Of a stretch of DNA of 64,000 bases, positions 12,035 through 23,767 are shown in pieces; position 1 is the first letter of the stretch; every line of letters begins with the position of its first letter. The notes beneath the pieces are model-generated. The model was not told the origin of the DNA, did no database searches, and saw only the letters and a program-made list of their open reading frames with translations. Source of the DNA: Phyto melanocephala (Eukaryota > Arthropoda > Insecta > Diptera > Rhinophoridae); the NCBI GenBank assembly GCA_941918925.1, contig OW799234.1:78512543-78576542 (forward strand). Reading direction: 5' to 3'. Made by a program: the position numbers and the translations under genes.

Positions 12035-12570
12035 AATTAATTTATTGTGTTAAAAAGGCATTAATTGTATTCTTTATGTATATTTGAAGAAAAAATATTA
12101 TAAATCTTTTCATATATTTAAAAATAAGTTATATATAAAATTATTGTCTTACTACAATCCTGTAAATTTATATAAGTGTGTTAATAAGAAAGAAGTGTAT
12201 CGAATCAAATTTTTAGTTGCATTATAAAGTTAATCGATGTGTATCGATTGCAATTCAATATGACACTCATTGCTTACTTTTTTAGTTTTTATAGACTTTC
12301 AATTTGATTTGTTCTGCAGAAAAAAATGTGGATCAATCACAGTGTTGCACATATACATATGTTCAAACCGATAATTGTTTTCTTAACCATTTAAAGAAAA
12401 TTATTTATTTTCAATTTTTTAAATGGTTCTTACAACTTAAGTTTTTCTTTATTATATTATTAAAAACTTTACTTTTGTTGTATTTATTTATATTTTTTTT
12501 TCGCTCTATAACATATTAAGTTTTTTTAAGCCTAAATTACAAACTTTTTAAGTTTAAAAATTTATTAACA
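12035..12570. other. AT-rich non-coding spacer
   Basis: No gene is recognised. The 71-codon frame at 12304 is composed mostly of F, L and I from T-rich DNA. Confidence 0.4.
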
Positions 12571-13990
12571 CTCCGGTTAACTGATTAAAAGGCACTTAAA
12601 ATTCTATATTCATAAACCTGTATCTTTTGCAATTTTTAACCGATTGCAGAATTTTAAAATAAAAATGGAAGCGAGACATCTTGAGATATAAAATCATGCC
12701 AATAGTGGTTTCTTAACTAAAGAACTTTTTCTGAGCAATTTATAAAATAACGTCCAAAAATGTGATATTTTTTTGGTTCACTTGAATAAAGCACTTTATA
12801 ATTTTTTTATTATTTTTAAAGCGTGGTTTTTTTTTTGTACGGAGCGATTATTTATTACAATTTATTACATTTTAATCATTTTACGAGTCAAAATGGTAGA
12901 ACAAAAAAATTTAAATCTATTTAAAACTAAAATCAATGTTTACCATTATGAACGATATTCTAACCGCGCAATAGCTAAAAAAATTGAACGAAGTTTAACC
13001 GTTGTCGACAATTACATTAAGGATCCCAAGGGGTATGGAAAAAATTTTAAAGGAAAGGTTTCATCGTCTATATCTACGTATAAGAAAAGAAAAATCATCA
13101 GAATTGCTTCTAATTCTGCCTTATCCTTGTCAAAAATAAGAGCTTAAGCTGGAGTGCAAACGAGTAAGTCATTAGTACGCAGAATTTTAAATACCGTAAA
13201 TTGGAAAAAAAAAAGACGCCACTTAATGCTCCTCGTAAGAAAAAGCGGCTTCAATTCGCAAAAGATTACATAGCATGGGATGTATGTATGTTTCCAAAAA
13301 GCAAATGGGTCATGTAAATGACTAGAGAACCGTTGTATTTACGGATGAGAATAAGTTTAATTTGAATAGGCCTGATGGCTTTAACCATTATTTCCATGAT
13401 TTGCGCAAAGAAAAGCGATTATTGAACCGACATCACAGCCGAGAGGGAGGCGTTATGGTATGGGGTGTTATTACGTAATATGGCACCATCGATCTTAAAT
13501 TTCAAAGTGCAAAAATGACTGGTGCAAGCTATAAAACGTTATTGGAATCAGCTTCTCCGAAGTTCAATGAACTACTTGGTTCCATATCTTGGATATTGCA
13601 ACAGGATAATGTCCCTATACACAACGTCAGAGTAGTAAAAGAGTTCATTGCAAGCCAAAATGTTGATATTCTTGACTGGCCACCCTATTTTCGCCAGATC
13701 TAAACATCATCGAAAATGTATGAGTTGGTTATCTCGTAAGGTCTATGAAAGAGGTAGACAATTTGATGACAAACAGTCACTAATTCAGGCCATTTAGGTT
13801 GCGTGTAGTCAAATTTCGGTTGATTACATAAATTCTCTTTATATGTCAATGAAAACACGTATATTTTAAGTTATAAAAAACAGAGCTTGTTGTACCCATT
13901 ACAAAATGATTTTTTGGATCTCAAATTGTCCAGCTTCCATTTTTATTTTAAAATTCTGCAATCGGTTAAAATTGCAAAAGTGAACCGGAG
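12571..13990 (+). mobile_element. Decayed Tc3-like (Tc1/mariner) DNA transposon
   Basis: The ends are inverted: CTCCGGTTAA at 12571 and TGAACCGGAG at 13981-13990. A long matching stretch (CTTTTGCAATTTTAACCGAT, then GCAGAATTTTAAAATAAAAA) lies just inside each end. The left end has about 44 extra bases between its two parts. The interior encodes a broken Tc3-like transposase. TTTATTAA flanks both sides (about 12560-12567 and 13991-13998). On the right it continues into a remnant of the foldback MITE family. Confidence 0.8.
12893..13869 (+). pseudogene. Tc3-like transposase pseudogene
   Basis: This is a transposase of the Tc1/mariner superfamily, which would bind the inverted ends and cut and paste the element. 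From ATG 12893 an N-terminal helix-turn-helix is readable (RAIAKKIERSLTVVDNYIKD, then DPKGYG), resembling Tc3. A stop follows at about 13147. In other frames there is a catalytic-domain segment with VFTDENKFNLN (first Asp), then GGVMVWG near 13450. WILQQDNVPIHNVR (second Asp) and LDWPPYFRQI lie in the 13515-13703 frame. The C-terminal segment (13735-13869) contains an in-frame stop. Several stops and shifts make it non-functional. The position of the catalytic Glu (in IENV after 13700) is compatible with DD-E. Confidence 0.8.
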
Positions 13991-14066
13991 TTTATTAAGG
14001 CTTCTTTGAAAAATGTTGCACAGAAATTTTTCAAATAAGTCTTCAATAAACCTAAAACATTTTTTA
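13991..14066. mobile_element. Remnant of the foldback MITE family
   Basis: It contains GTTTATTAAGGCTT, a short loop, then AAATAAGTCTTCAATAAACC and AAACATTTTTTATA, matching the inner part of the foldbacks at 2397 and 2571 with several changes. The outer left half is missing where the Tc3-like element abuts. This suggests the transposon landed in a MITE copy. Confidence 0.6.
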
Positions 14067-14394
14067 TAAACAAGTTAAAAAAATTTATGTTTTCAATTCA
14101 TATACAGTAACAAAACAATGAAAAGTGGCAACTAGAAGTTGCTTAAATTGCGTCACACTATTTGTCATATACATACATATGTAAATATGTAGGTAGTAAA
14201 TATGTACATACATAAATATGTGTGTATATTTTCATTGAAAAAAATTGTTTTTAGTTTAAACACTGAATAAATGGAATTTGTTTTTAAGAAACCGAATGCA
14301 AATACATATATATAAGTATATATAAATATATATGTATATATAAATTATTTAAACAAGTGTTTTATTCAGAACAAATATTTTATACTTTTTTTTT
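14067..14394. other. AT-rich spacer with TATA/GTATA microsatellites
   Basis: No gene is seen. ATACATATGTA-type simple repeats occupy 14167-14230 and 14305-14345. Confidence 0.4.
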
Positions 14395-14762
14395 CTCCGT
14401 TTACCCTTTTTGAAGACATAGGGCCTAAACAAAGTATCTTGTTTTTGCCTTGCTTCTGTTTTAATATTTTTTTTCTTTTTCTACCTACAAATGTAGGTAG
14501 ATGAATAGTCATGTCTACTGTAGCCTGACCCAGGCTAAACCATATGACAATGTAGTCTTGCTGAGCATTTAACCCGTGGAGTTTCCTGAACGTGCTGACT
14601 TTTTTTTACGTCAGAAGTGAGGTGGAACGTCAGGGATGTTGATTTTATTTTTAACAAACCTCGAACACCACGATAAATTTTTTTTCTCTGCACAGATTTA
14701 AACCAGGGTTCCAGGGTTTAAAGTTTGGCGCTCTAATTACTACACTAACATAGTGGGTAAAA
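14395..14762 (-). mobile_element. tRNA-derived SINE (minus strand)
   Basis: Read on the minus strand from 14762, the head is tRNA-like: ACCCACTATG, an A-box-like TAGTGTAGTAATTAG followed by AGCGC, then a B-box-like CTGGTTTAAATC before GTGCAGAG. An unrelated body follows. A tail near 14395-14440 contains the plus-strand sequence GAAGACATAGGGCC. A similar tail (GGAGCATAGGGCCGCG) recurs at about 15040-15056. No clear target duplication was found, so the boundaries are approximate. Confidence 0.6.
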
Positions 14763-15335
14763 ATAACAGTAAAAAATTACTGGAATAGTGATAAAAAAGA
14801 ATTGCGTCCTTTAACTAATAGTCTTAATATGCCTTTTCAAGTTAAACATTAATATAATTTTTAAAATTTATCTACTTATATGTATATCTATGTATAAATT
14901 CTTAGTACAAATTAACCACAATGTTTTTGGTAAATTAGTTTTTTGCACCATATAGATACATTTTAAAAATTAAAATTAAAATTTATGCATAGGTTGAGAC
15001 TGGTATGTATGTATATGTATATTCCTTTTACTCCTTCAAGGAGCATAGGGCCGCGAGACTGGTGCTTTTGACAAAATTGTTGTTTTTTTTAAGACTGCGA
15101 ATTTTTATTGCTAATGTGAATTTGATAACATTATTTGATATTTGATACCCGCTATAGGCATACTCTTACTGCTTTACATAGTTGGCAAAGCATAATTATA
15201 AAGAAAACATCGTCGCCACAACTGAACGGAAAGCACAGTGGCAAAATTTTTAGAATTCAACTTGATTTCATTTATTTTTGCAGATATGAAAAATAAGATT
15301 ATTGTTTTAATATTGAACAATTAACTAAATATATT
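14763..15335. other. Non-coding spacer with an isolated SINE-tail fragment
   Basis: Apart from the SINE-like tail fragment at about 15025-15085 nothing is recognised. Confidence 0.4.
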
Positions 15336-16300
15336 TTTTTATACACTTCAACAGTGTATACATATATAGCTTTGTCATTCCGTTTGTAATTTCGACCATC
15401 TGTCCGTATGTTAGTTGAAATCAACTTTAAGAAGCCCCTACTGTTATTCAGATGAATGAATCGCTATTAAAATTCAGGACAAGCTCTCCGAGATATTACC
15501 AAATAAGCACGACTTGTTGTTTTTTTTACATATTTTTAGCATAAAAATCAAAATTTTTTAGCCCCATGTTAATTTTTAGATACGTCTATAGGTATGATAT
15601 GATTCTAGGGATATTCTTATAAAATTTTGGATAAATCGGTTACTAAACGACAAAGTTATAGGCAAAAGTCATTTTGAAAAAAATATTTTTTTCAATATAT
15701 CAAAATATTGAAGCTCTTAATTAATTTTTAACATGTTTAAGACGCCAGAATACAAACCGTGCCTCGAAAATTATTGCAGGAAAAAACTGATAAATAGGTT
15801 TAACATTTACTGAGATATAGGCACGATGTTTTTCATTAATTTTACAAACGAAAATCGATTTTTCAGCTTTCGAACAACAAAATAGCCGCCACTACAAAAT
15901 GGCGTACAATTAATATATATGGGTCAAATCTTGTAACTAAAAATACACCTACTTCAACCCCCTCAATATTAGCATCAAACGAAAGGACTTTGCCAAGCAA
16001 ATACAGTAGCACTGAAAAATTTAAGATTTAAGATGGCATCTGAAACAAAATGTGGTAATATTTTGTAACCCAATTAATATGGGTATCAAATAAATAAAAG
16101 GGTTTGACTAGTAGAATTTAGTTAACTATGTAAAAATTCAAAATTAAATATTGCGTCCGAAATAATAAGTAAAATGGCATATAACATTAAATCTGAAATC
16201 TAATGTAAACTACGAAAAGTACATGATGGTGAAGCACCCTTATTTGTTTGATATCAAATATGCTAATTTATAAGGTTTCCCAATAAGAGTGATATGATTT
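15336..16300 (+). mobile_element. Old, longer variant of the DINE-like repeat
   Basis: It starts with a degenerate family head (TATACACTTCAACAGTG, then TATAGCTTTGTCATTCCGTT), a short ACCATCTGTCCGTATG and the GAAATCAACTTTAAGAAGCC block. It then runs into about 750 bases that recur elsewhere. Shared blocks are TTTACAAACGAAAATC and TTTTTCAG (also at 43550 and 60295), GCCGCCACTACAAAATGGCG (also near 60390) and GGGTATCAAATnAA (also at 34390). Copies differ enough to be old. Confidence 0.6.
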
Positions 16301-16720
16301 CTTTAAAAAAAAACATACTTATTGTTAAGGAAATTCAAAAGTTTTTTATTTAATGTGAAGTATAATCGATACAATTAAGTTCGAACTGTTCGTCACCGAC
16401 CGAAGATTTTAACATGGAAGAAACACATAATATAATATGATTTGATTCGTGATTTGGTTTTATCGAAACAAAAAGCAGAACTGCTCGCATCACGGTTGCA
16501 GTAGTGGAACTGTCTTCACACTGAAACAAAAGTCACTGTTTACCGAACCAGAAATCAGGCAAGGAGAGCGACTACACCAAGATTTGGCAAAAATAGAAAG
16601 ACGCTATCAAAGATATTGGGACGAGGTCATGATGAGCGACTACTGTTGGACTATAATGCGTGAAACAGATCCCAAACAATACAAACGACTAAGTTCGAAG
16701 ACTCTTCATTTCTAAATAAT
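16301..16720 (+). other. Unidentified short open frame, possible transposon remnant
   Basis: The frame 16449-16715 (88 codons) ends with RQGERLHQDLAKIERRYQRY, WDEVMMSDYCWTIMRETDP and KQYKRLSSKTLHF. It is unlike the random frames nearby: charged, helix-forming and with balanced composition in its second half, which looks like real protein. I do not recognise a family. The first third is not convincing and no clear start is seen. It could be the C-terminus of a transposable-element protein or a host gene fragment. Confidence 0.3.
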
Positions 16721-17065
16721 CACTTTTAATTGAATAAAAAAAATTGTAATCTCTTGTTTTGTTATCTTACACGAAATGGTGCGTATCCGCATGCAACAGT
16801 TATTTAGACATGGACTCATACGATTTTTTAACGTTAACTGCTTTTCATAACCTTTGTGCAACAAAACAGCTTTCAAGCTTAACCAGCTGATGTCCATATA
16901 TAACCGCCAATCATTTGGAATCTAAAGTGGGTTAAATCACTAAATCTTCTGTAGCTTCGTCATTATTGCACCAATCTGGGTCTAGTTCGGCGCAAAATGT
17001 TCGTATTGAAATAAACTAATGTACTATGTAATAAAACAGCACAATTTTTAATTGTTTGGTGTACC

Positions 17066-17236
17066 ATGTAAGGTGATAGCGTAAAGGAGAGCAATTTTTG
17101 TCTCTCTTTTTTTATGTATGGAGTTTGACAATTTCCGAAGTTGAAATAATTTTTTTAAGTTTTTTTTTTTTGACATTCTCCAGAACACAAAAAAATAGTC
17201 AGCTGGGCTTGCACCGCCACCTTGTATAAGTGTACC
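17066..17236. repeat. Interspersed repeat (GGTGATAGCGTAAAGGAGAG family), copy 1
   Basis: AAGGTGATAGCGTAAAGGAG at 17069 through CAGCTGGGCTTGCACCGCCA and GTGTACCCTG at about 17236 matches a second copy at 63738-63902, with identical order of blocks (GGAGTTTGACAATTT, ACACAAAAAA, CAGCTGGGCT). The ends are not inverted, so the family is undetermined. Confidence 0.65.
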
Positions 17237-17593
17237 CTGTATGCAACGACGAATTAAAACAACAAAGCAATTTTTTAGGGTATGTTTTGCGTCTAGGCCA
17301 ATTTTTATATCAGGGATGGAAAAATTGTAATATGTTTAATTTAATAAAATTTAATTAAAAAGAGGATATATATTTGTAAAACACATGGTAAATGCTGCGA
17401 AGCAACAAATATACAAAGATTTGGTACATTAATTATTAAAATAGTATACTCAAGTTCATTGTTTAAGGCCGAAACCAACCCCCATTTTCCATCCCTGCGT
17501 TAATAAATGAAATCAAGGGGAATTCAACAAATTTTGACAAAATGTTTTCCCATCAGCTAGGCTGATAATTTCACCTGTATGAATTTGCCTTAT
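17225..17593 (+). mobile_element. MITE of the CAAGGCGAATTCATACAGG family, copy 1
   Basis: Blocks GCAACGACGAATTAAAACAA, TATATCAGGGATGGAAAA, a TTTAATTTAATAAAATTTAA-like stretch, CATCCCTGC-like CCATCCCTGCGTTAATAAAT and the end TTTCACCTGTATGAATTTGC match the complete copy at 48855-49232 in the same order. The left terminus is merged with the preceding repeat. Confidence 0.65.
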
Positions 17594-20500
17594 TATAAAA
17601 TAAAATTTTAACGTGTAAGTGCTGTATTATAGAACGAAGAACGAACTAAAAGATATCAAACTTTGCGCATAATATTTTTCAGCATACTGACCCTTTTATT
17701 ATTTTTCTATACGCATACAAATGACATACATACACAATTGTGCACTATTTTTTCATTTTTTCTTTTCAGCCTTTTTCTTCACATAGAGGATAATAACTTA
17801 CTTTTTCTGTAAGATTTTTATTTGTTAAGTCTCCTCGTGAAGAACTTTCACAAACAAATAACTGTATTATTTTTGGTGTCGTATGAGTAACAACTATAAA
17901 ATCGGAACAATTATTTTTAAAAACTTAGTGTACAAGTCGCGCACTTGTTTTTTTTTTTTATTTCTACTTAACATTATATCGACCCACTAATCAGTCAGAC
18001 ATTTTAGAGATTCCTTTCATTCGTACTAAATGAAATCGTTGTGCTTTCTCAACAGAAAAAGCAACACAAAATCATATTGTTACTACAGGCAGCGACTATT
18101 TTTAGCGCCGTCGTAGACGAAGGCGATATGTATGTAAAAAAGAGTTGCCAGAATAATTTCTTGTATATTAAAAAATTATTTGGGTTTTTAAAACTTACAT
18201 CACACTGCGATTAATCATAAAATTTAATAAAAAAAAAAAACAGATGACGGTAATGACGTCGCAAATATGGAAAATTCAAAGGAAGTCATTGCGACGTGTT
18301 GAACTTTATAAACATACAATATATAATACAATTTTTTACTCAATTTGAAACTATTTTTATACCTATATGAAGTTAAATTTTTTTATTAAACAGGTAGGAG
18401 TTGACACGCCTATACAAAATAAATATTTTTCTTCATTAATAAAGTGTTTTGTTTCAATAATATATAAAAGAAATAATTATTATATTAAAATACAATTACA
18501 AACTGAAACTGAACAACGCAATGAAGACCACTTACCCTACCCGTAGTTATGTTAAAGGCCGAAGATTTTTACGCCAATCGAGTCCACAACCCCCAGAATT
18601 GGAGACTAACACACTACTAATTTTTCCATCGGGAAACACATGTTTACTTTTACGTTCTAGAAGATTTTTTATTTTAATTCTTTGCTGTCGAAAATACTTA
18701 ACAATAATAATACAATAACTCTGCGGAACCTAGTCAATGCCTAATTGTAGGACGAAGTTGACTTTAGTTAACTCTTACTCACTTTACTTTCATTAGTAAA
18801 ATTAACCTTTTTCCACAATTTAAACACTTTTTCTGATAATGCGTTTAAATTTACAATTTTTGATAATCAAAATTTACATTCCTGGGGCAATTCTTTTTTT
18901 TATAATAATGTGAAATGAAAATAAAGTGTTTCATATTTGTTTATAAACCCACTTGTCAACCAGTTTTGCGATTCTCTATTGTAATATAAGATATTTCATT
19001 TCTGTTATACCAATGCAACTTTTACATTAGCTTAGTTCACATTTTGCATATATTAGCTCGAATAAGCGTTACAAATATTTTTGGGAAATGATTTTTTAAT
19101 GTTATAAGATTTGTCTTTCACCAAATATTTTCAAAACATATGAAATTGCTAATTAATAAAACAAACAAATTCAAATAAACATATCATACAGTAAAAAAAA
19201 TACATTTTTGGTTTACGTCTAATCCGTCAAACATTTTTCTAATGTAAACGTATCTTTAGGTATTACTAAATACCAAATATTCTAAATTACAAAACAGGAA
19301 TTTGCATGCTTATTCCCTTTATTTTTATCGCTTATAAATATTCTGTTAATTAAATATTTTTACTAACTGTTAGTCAAAAATCATACTATGACAATTACAT
19401 ACATACATTTTTTTACTTGGAGCCTAGATTTAACAAAACGAAGTTCATATAACAAATAAAAATATTTATTTAAACCTATTAGGATATTAGTTATGGTATA
19501 AAAAATTTATTTTTATTGCCTTTAAATAATTATTTTATAACGAGAAGTCTTCTCTATTAAAATGTTATAAATGTGGTAAAAACTTATTCTTATTCTGCCC
19601 TTTTGCTCAAATATAAATTTCCATTATGTTCTTTTCTTTTAGCAACATTCTTTTATTTACAAAAAGTGTCACAACAGTTCAAAATGAATCTGATTAATTT
19701 AATAAAAAATTAGTAATAGGTATTACAGTTTTAAATAAACGGTGCTCATAAAAACCACCTCCTAAAACTTGACGTTCTGCACTTTTTATTAAATAATTTA
19801 TAATATCAATTAGGTAGGTGCAACTTATCAGCAGTTCATTTCCAAATATCAGAATTTTTACCATTCTCTATTTTCACTAATAGGTACTTGCCAATTGTTT
19901 AACTTTAAATAAAAAATGTAAAAAAATTCTTCTAGAAATGCAATCAGCTTACATACACTTTGAACAGTATTAATTTTTTTTTGTCGAAACAAATTTGGAA
20001 ACTTTATAATGACACATTTAAAATTGTATGATGACTTTAAAAAATTAAATTTTAATAAATTAACGGCTATATGCATAAAAAGTAGTTATTTTATGGTTAT
20101 AGTGTACAATAGTTATTAAACGCTTTTTGTGTTATAAACCACTAATAAGAATTTGTACTTATAAACGTACAATAAACCTTTTATAGTTATTAAATGTTTG
20201 TAGTGATTTTATTAGTATGTATGGCAACGCTTTTTATATTTAGTTGTCATTTTATTGTTAGTGGTGCTTATATTTACTATAAGATTTACCCGGGTATCAA
20301 GTAAAGGTAACATTTTTTATAAAATTAAAGCACAAAAACAACATCGAAAAAATCAAAGGTATATAACTTTGGTAAATGAACATTTTTGAGCAAAAATTAT
20401 AATACAAATATTAATTATTTACCTATTTTGTTAATAAAAATAAGAAAAGTATTCGGGTTAAAAGTTTGTTTACGTTTTTTTTACATCACTATTATAATTT

Positions 20501-22525
20501 TTTAATTTTATTTAATTTAAAATATGTTAAATTAATTATTTTCTTTTGCATATGTATATTGCACTTATCTATATGTCGAAATGTGTTAATCTAATCAATT
20601 TTAATATTTCAATTACTTTTTCTTAAATTTTTTTTTACAAAATTTCTTTAAAAATTTTGTTTAACGCCAATTATGCATGAAATGTCGCCTTATTTTTGGT
20701 TTAAAGAAGGGTAAATCAAACAATAAAATATTTGATTTTATAAATGGTTTATAAAAGGTTTATAAGTCTATTAATGGTTTATGAATGCAACAATGGCGAA
20801 TTTTGCTTAAAAACGACTTATAAGCCTGTTATAAGTTTTTATACATATGGCTGTAAAATTATTAAATTAAGCTGTAAAGAAATTTTTTTTAATTGGATAG
20901 TTTACGACTATGGATTTTTTTGGTTTCGAAAATGCATTCCGCTCGGCTAATATCAAGGTTTTCAATATTCTTAAAGTGTTTACAATCCAATTAAAAAATG
21001 TTTTAGGAAGTTAAATAATAAGCATATGAATTTCAGACAGAATAAATGACTTACAATAAATTTAAATAAAAAGTTCGAATAAATAGGTATTAATTTATAA
21101 TTGTTTTTAAATTTTTTTCTGTCGTTTTTGATACATTTCGTTTTTAAGTTTTACTATAGGTATTGTTTATATTTTATCTTCTAGTATGTTTTCTAGAAGC
21201 CAATACTTTAAGATTGTTTAAAAAATGATTCTCAAAATCTTCTAACATATTTTCAAAAAGATTCTTTTTAAAAAGAACCTGAATATTATAATTTACAGAA
21301 AACTTTAAAAATAATGAAAAGTATTGTAATTTTTATTGTAATCTTTTTAACCTTGTTAAAGCTTTGGTAAATGCTGGCAATACAATATTCAGAATACATT
21401 GTGAACTCAGCAATTATAGATATATATTTATTTGGAAAAACTAATTTAATGGTACTTTTTATACTATATCATCATTCATTCAAAGCATGCAGTTCTGTTT
21501 AAATTATATATTTTCAAAATATTCTTTATCACAGAAATTAAACTTTATGGCAACACCGTATATCTTAAAACACACATGCACGTAAAAACTACATGTACTT
21601 TTTAAACCAAAACCTAGGCATATATATACGCATGTATGCCCTGAACAAAACTTTGCATTTAAAAATACATTTAAAACAAACATAAAATTGAATCGGTTTC
21701 CCATTTTTTCCTTTATAATCCATTAATTTCTATGTTTTAATATTTTCTTTTTATTGTTACGCATCTGTCGAAATATATTTAAAATCTACTAAAGTAAAAA
21801 ATAATTGCACTTTTTTTGTTTTTTACGTATTGATTTAAAATTATGTATATTTATTTGTAAAGCACAGTTTTATAATATATGCAAAGTAAACAAACAAAAT
21901 TCTTATGTCAATATAGTTTTTTAATTAAAATTTCACTTTACGCACTTTATTCTTTTCGATACCAAAAAATCGAAATAACCTACATATATCTTTATTTGGT
22001 ACAAATTTAATATTTTCTGTTATAATCACTTTCGTGGTTTTCTTTATTTTGTATTCTTTTTTTATTTATGGCTTTGTGTGCAGCTTCCCTTGTAGTTTTT
22101 AGATATCATAATAAAAATAACTTTTATTTTTTAACTTATTTGTGAATTTTGAATTCTTTTGTAATAAATTATTAATTTTTTCACGATGTAAATTTTTTTT
22201 CATGTTTACTCACATTTACCACCGATAACATACATATGTTTTGTTTACAGTTTTAAATAAATTAATTTGCTTTTGTACAATAAGAAGTATTCTATACTTT
22301 CTTATTATACTAAATTTATAACACTACCCGAAAAATCTGTACCAACTTCCACAAACTAACGGTGACTAATTCTGTATTCGAGTACTCATTTTACAATCAT
22401 TGTCAGGGTTGCTAATTTCAGTTTGAATTAAGGGTCTACAATAAGCCATATTAATTCATCTCTGGGTATCAATTTTTGTTTTGTAATAGGGTTTTTTGGC
22501 AATGAATGGTCGCAAATTTTTATCA
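17594..22525. other. Five kilobases of AT-rich sequence without recognised genes
   Basis: There is no convincing gene, RNA or transposon end. Open frames at 18521-18718, 19858-20076, 20744-20950 and 21504-21704 are short, lack recognisable domains and follow base composition. A small inverted repeat (ACGTCGCAA and TTGCGACGT) lies at about 18255-18293. The region may be intergenic or part of a long intron. Confidence 0.4.
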
Positions 22526-22665
22526 ACAGGATATCAATTTTCTTTCTATGAAACAATGAAATAAAAAGTTTTTGTGTGTCATATCATATGGTGCCACCAT
22601 ACCTTTTACTATACAAAAACTTTCACAGTTTCACAGAACGAAAAGTGAGCCTCTGGCACAAAATA
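22526..22665 (+). mobile_element. Partial copy of the ATCAATTCTCGTTCTATGAA element
   Basis: GATATCAATTTTCTTTCTAT, AAAAGTTTTTGTGTGTCATA, TCATATGGTGCCACCATACC and TTTCACAGAACGA follow the same order as the element at 32816-32952. The right terminus is lost after CAGAACG. Confidence 0.65.
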
Positions 22666-22939
22666 TATAGTCTGCGCCTCTGGTCAAAACAAACTTTGAA
22701 TTATATTACTTAGTTAAGAAAATTGCTACCAATATAAATATTTACCTCACAGACTTTCAATTTTTGCTCTGTAAAATATAAAATGAGTTTTTGCATAACA
22801 ATTTCCTTTTTTTTATTTTCACATTTTTTAATGCATGTTTATGCAAACAAATTATTCATATGTAATGTTTTAAATATTCAATACGTTTAATTTACTTGAA
22901 ACTGTATTTATAATAATTTCTCGTAACATAATTTGAAAA

Positions 22940-23767
22940 ACAAGTAAGAGTGCTATATTCGGCCGTGCCGAATCTTATATACCCTTCACAACGTGTAGTC
23001 ATGCAATAACAGTGGTTTGTGTCACCATTCATCCCATATGAAATACGTACATACATATAAAAACATACATATATAAAAGCATCCCATTGTAAAATTATAA
23101 ATTCACGTATGTATGTTAAAAAAACAAAAAAAAAAAAAAATTAAAAAAAAAAATCTTAAAAAAAAATTTAAAAAAAAAATTTTTTTTAAAAATTATTATA
23201 TATATAATATATATAAAACAAAAAAAAAATAAAAAAAAAAATTAAAAAAAAAAAAAAATTAAAAAAAAAATAATAAAAATATAAATAATATATTAAGTAA
23301 AAAATAAAAAAAAAAAAATAAAAAAAAAATTTTTTTTTGGCTCAGCTGGGATTCGATGCCACGTTTTCTCTAACCAGTATACACGTTTGTATGTATGTAT
23401 GTTGTTGTTGTAATGTTGTTTTTGTGAAAAAAAACCGAGGTGGTCGTGGGTTTTTGCTCATATCTCAGTTGTTTATGTACCGATGTTTCTGATTTTCAAT
23501 ACCGATCTACTCCCGAATATTTCTGATATTTTAATACATCACCCGAGTCCAAGCGATGTCGGGGGGGCTTCAAAAAGTTGATTTCAACATACACACGGAC
23601 AGACGGTCAGACGGTCAGACGGACAGACTGACAGGGCTTAATCGACTTCCCTATTCATAAGCTTTCAGAAAATATATACTTTATGGGGTCGGAAATCAAA
23701 ATTGTAGAAATTTCACACGGAATGACAAACCTATATATACCCTTTTTCACTGTGTGAAGGGTATAAA
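22940..23767 (-). mobile_element. DINE-like repeat, full copy (minus)
   Basis: It runs from ACAAGTAAGAGTGCTATATT through the A/T-rich middle (23105-23335), GGCTCAGCTGGGATTCGATG, a GACGGTCAGACGGACAGACT microsatellite near 23600-23630 and TATACTTTATGGGGTCGG. It ends with the head variant CCCTTTTTCACTGTGTGAAG at 23767, a different head subtype from the CACCTGTGGTGCACAAG one. Confidence 0.85.

Noticed and set aside
18521..18718. 65-codon frame MKTTYPTRSYVKGRR...
   Set aside because: No family resemblance, isolated, and the second half is hydrophobic run-on; insufficient support.
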